DNA of 6,755 bases from JAQVUB01 sp033809415 (GTDB lineage: Bacteria > Verrucomicrobiota > Lentisphaeria > Oligosphaerales > Oligosphaeraceae): NCBI GenBank assembly GCA_033809415.1, contig JAPXLT010000257.1, positions 1-6,755 of the forward strand, given 5' to 3'. Under the pieces are notes generated by a model, which was not told where the DNA came from, ran no database searches, and was given only the letters and a program-made list of their open reading frames with translations. Both the position numbers and the translations under genes were made by a program. Shown piece by piece: positions 5,125-6,755 of the stretch; within the stretch, counting starts at the first letter, position 1, and each line of letters begins with the position of its first letter.

Positions 5125-5151
5125 TTAAGTTAAGAGTATTGCCCTGTCCCC
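5125..5151. repeat. Right arm of the 27-nt imperfect inverted repeat
   Basis: This is the inverted partner of 4778-4804, with three mismatches in 27 positions. It runs into the CCCTGTCCCCTGCA array, sharing 5142-5151 with it. In RNA reading through the gap, the two arms could pair over a distance of about 320 nt. Confidence 0.8.
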
Positions 5152-5180
5152 TGCACCCTGTCCCCTGCACCCTGCACCCT
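5142..5180. repeat. CCCTGTCCCCTGCA tandem array just upstream of yicC
   Basis: The 14-nt unit CCCTGTCCCCTGCA occurs exactly at 5142-5155 and 5156-5169. A shortened CCCTGCA and a final CCCT run to 5180. The array stops 23 nt before the yicC ATG and is followed by a short T-run (5180-5185). Confidence 0.85.
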
Positions 5181-5203
5181 TTTTTAACAAATAGGTATTT
5201 ATC

Positions 5204-6082
5204 ATGAGAAGTATGACTGGATATGGCCGCGGCACTGCGGAAGCCGATGGCAATGTAGTCTGCGTCGAGCTTTCTGCGGTCAATAGCCGCAAGCAAGTTG
5301 AGATGCGCTTTGCCATACCACGCGAACTGGGCATGCTCGAACCGCAGTTGCGGCAACAGGTGCAGCAACGTCTTTCGCGCGGCAACCTGAATATTGCAGT
5401 GACCTATCAGCTCAGCCAGGAAAACAGCAGCCAATTGGCCAGTATTGATCTCGAGGCCGCCTGCCGTGCCGTCGAGATGCTGCGCGAAATCGGGCAGCGC
5501 AGTGGACTTGCCAGCGAACCGACCATCGCCGACGTCCTGCAAATCCCCGGCGTTCTGATCAGCAATAACAACTCCCCCTACGAACCGCTGCTGGAACTCG
5601 CGGAAACAGCCCTGGCGCGCGCACTCGATGAACTCGATGCCATGCGACTCCGTGAAGGATTGGCGCTGAAACAGGACTTGCAGCAGCGCGGACAGGTCAT
5701 GGCGGAGCTACTGGACAAAATTGTCGCCCGTGCAGACGAGGCGGTGCAACAGCAGAAAATCCGTTTGCGGGAGCGTATAGCCAAACTGGATATGGAACTC
5801 AGCTTGGATGATGAACGCCTCGCCCGTGAACTCGTCTTTTATGCCGAACGCGCCGATATCACCGAAGAGACTGTGCGCCTGCAAAGCCACCTGGCACAAT
5901 ATCAGGAACTGCTGGACAGTCCCGATGATCCGGGGCGAAACCTGGATTTCCTCGGACAGGAAATGCACCGGGAAATCAACACGCTTTCCGCAAAAACCGC
6001 CGACTTGGAAATCTCTGGCCTGGCCCTGGCCTTGAAGACGGAACTCGGGCGCGTACGCGAGCAAATCATGAACATCGAGTAG
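5204..6082 (+). CDS. yicC: YicC/YloC family endoribonuclease
   Basis: This 292-residue protein matches the YicC family over its whole length and at the family's usual size. It opens MRSMTGYGRG, the hallmark N-terminus, followed by VELSAVNSRK (21-30). A helical, probably coiled-coil middle spans about 130-200. The C-terminal domain carries the signature run LDDERLARELV (201-211), ADITEETVRLQSHL (217-230), GRNLDFLGQEMHREINTLSAK (244-264) and a closing KTELGRVREQIMNIE (278-292). E. coli YicC is reported as an endoribonuclease that helps degrade small RNAs such as RyhB; cytoplasmic action is inferred here from the family. ATG 5204 gives the standard start; the ribosome binding site is weak, with AGG at 5193-5195. 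The gene is often beside gmk in other bacteria, but here it faces apbE. Confidence 0.95.
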   Translation: MRSMTGYGRGTAEADGNVVCVELSAVNSRKQVEMRFAIPRELGMLEPQLRQQVQQRLSRGNLNIAVTYQLSQENSSQLASIDLEAACRAVEMLREIGQRSGLASEPTIADVLQIPGVLISNNNSPYEPLLELAETALARALDELDAMRLREGLALKQDLQQRGQVMAELLDKIVARADEAVQQQKIRLRERIAKLDMELSLDDERLARELVFYAERADITEETVRLQSHLAQYQELLDSPDDPGRNLDFLGQEMHREINTLSAKTADLEISGLALALKTELGRVREQIMNIE

Positions 6083-6083
6083 G

Positions 6084-6144
6084 GATTTTTAACCACGGAA
6101 AACACAGAAAACACGGAAAATTTTTTATAGGGCTGGTGCTTTGG
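6084..6144 (+). repeat. Dispersed CCACGAAA-type repeat, copy 3 (short)
   Basis: This copy opens GATTTTTAACCACGGAAAAC and keeps the CGGAAAATTTTTTATAGGG core and the GGTGCTTTGG continuation. It lacks the GACGGATGG tail seen in copies 1 and 2, instead running into GGTAGCGCGAG. It starts 2 nt after the yicC stop and fills the gap between the convergent yicC and apbE. Confidence 0.75.
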
Positions 6145-6156
6145 TAGCGCGAGAAA

Positions 6157-6755
6157 TCATGGCAGGAAAATGAATTCGGTGCCGGGTACTTGTTTGCTGA
6201 GCTGTTGTGCCAGTTCCGGGCCGGCGACGAAAATGGCGGTGGAGAAGGCGTCCGACCAGGCTCCGCATGCGGTAATGATGGTTGCGGAACCCGAGCGTTC
6301 GACCGGGTATCCAGTGCGCGGATCAAGCAGATGCCCGATTTTTCTTTCGCCGATCTGCAGTGCTCTTTCGTAGTTGGCACTGGTGGAAATGCAACGATCC
6401 CGCAATGCCAGCATGCGTATGATTTTATTTGGATCAGCGGGGTCCCGTATGCCGATTTGAAAAGCTTGGCGGCGCGGTGGTGGCTCCGTCGAGCAATAGA
6501 TATTGCCGCCAAGATTGAGCATATAACTTCTGCAACCCTGCTTTTCGATCAGCGGTCGTATAATATCCAGAGCAAAGCCTTTGGCCAAGCCGCCGAAATC
6601 CAGGGACATGCCCGCTCGGGAGAAGGCGATGCTTTGCGTTTCTTCCTCGAAGCGCAATTTCTGGAAGCCGACTTTTTCCAGGGTCAGGTTGACCTCATCA
6701 GCAGTTGGCAACGAATCCCGTTTGCGGTGGAAGCCCCATAGCCGCATCAGCGGGC
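6157..6755 (-). CDS. apbE: FAD:protein FMN transferase, N-terminus beyond the window
   Basis: The visible C-terminal part, about 198 residues, belongs to the ApbE family. These Mg-dependent enzymes take FMN from FAD and attach it to Thr or Ser in partners such as Rnf and Nqr subunits, usually in the periplasm. Counting from the Met at 6745-6747, motifs are LDFGGLAKGFALD (49-61), LNLGGN (77-82), TSANYERA (122-129), HLLDPRTGYPVE (139-150) and the metal-binding SDAFST (165-170). That Met is not the true start: the two codons before it, at 6748-6753, read Pro-Leu in frame, and PL(V/M)RLWGF is the usual interior ApbE motif. The gene therefore runs off the right edge, and any lipoprotein signal is out of view. 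It converges on yicC with a 74-nt gap. The partner protein is not in the window. Confidence 0.93.
   Translation of the reverse strand, partial: PLMRLWGFHRKRDSLPTADEVNLTLEKVGFQKLRFEEETQSIAFSRAGMSLDFGGLAKGFALDIIRPLIEKQGCRSYMLNLGGNIYCSTEPPPRRQAFQIGIRDPADPNKIIRMLALRDRCISTSANYERALQIGERKIGHLLDPRTGYPVERSGSATIITACGAWSDAFSTAIFVAGPELAQQLSKQVPGTEFIFLP

Larger units (their letters stand above)
4775..5203. other. Gene-free repeat mosaic between the foldase gene and yicC
   Basis: This 429-nt gap has no credible gene; its open frames run through repeats on both strands. In order it holds an inverted-repeat arm (4778-4804), dispersed repeat copy 2 (4805-4886), a GATCGGTCGGATC tandem pair (4919-4949), a three-hairpin element (4965-5060), the second inverted-repeat arm (5125-5151) and a CCCTGTCCCCTGCA tandem array (5142-5180). 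Any yicC promoter must lie within this repeat material or upstream of it. I assign nothing to 4887-4918 or 5061-5124. Confidence 0.7.

Noticed and set aside
4797..5133. Open frames on both strands in the gap before yicC
   Set aside because: They translate known repeat blocks (the dispersed repeat, the GATCGGTCGGATC pair and the three-hairpin element) and have no protein features.
6190..6741. Plus-strand open frame of 183 residues opposite apbE
   Set aside because: It is the antisense shadow of apbE, whose minus-strand frame carries all the family motifs.
6745..6747. ATG as the true start of apbE
   Set aside because: The frame stays open upstream to the window edge, and the preceding Pro-Leu codons complete a conserved interior ApbE motif.

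Overview
This is a stretch of bacterial chromosome with ordinary housekeeping genes set among gene-free gaps that are unusually rich in repeats. I infer the PVC superphylum, possibly a Lentisphaerota-like lineage. The grounds are the L28 protein with the GLAKKKGG insertion, a very large PpiD/SurA-like foldase, and intergenic repeats of the AACCACGAAA and AGCCCTGAAGGGGCG kinds, which I recall as common in such genomes. This assignment rests on recall and is only moderately secure.

Layout. Positions 1-645 hold no convincing gene but carry several repeats: a GTCCAT array, a TATG array with about 10-nt spacing, a G-quadruplex-prone C-rich tract, an alternating GC tract, REP-like hairpins and one copy of a dispersed repeat. 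A tRNA-Lys(UUU) gene (646-722, CCA encoded) lies between two copies of a 64/65-nt direct repeat. It is followed by rpmB (ribosomal protein L28, 852-1079) and an intrinsic terminator. Next come rpe (ribulose-phosphate 3-epimerase, 1234-1932) and a 913-residue membrane-anchored PpiD/SurA-like foldase (2033-4774). A 429-nt gap (4775-5203) is a mosaic of repeats bounded by 27-nt imperfect inverted repeats. Then comes yicC (endoribonuclease family, 5204-6082). A short repeat-filled gap separates it from a convergent apbE (FAD:protein FMN transferase), whose 5' end lies beyond the right edge.

The genes serve general functions: translation (tRNA-Lys, L28), carbon metabolism (Rpe), envelope protein folding (PpiD-like), RNA turnover (YicC) and flavinylation of electron-transport proteins (ApbE). 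They do not form an obvious single pathway. I see no CRISPR array, defence system, transposase or complete mobile element, and no convincing new multi-gene system. The most interesting material is non-coding: the nested repeat mosaic upstream of yicC, the three dispersed repeat copies, and the direct repeats around the tRNA. In the proteins, the foldase is notable for several degenerate parvulin-like modules.
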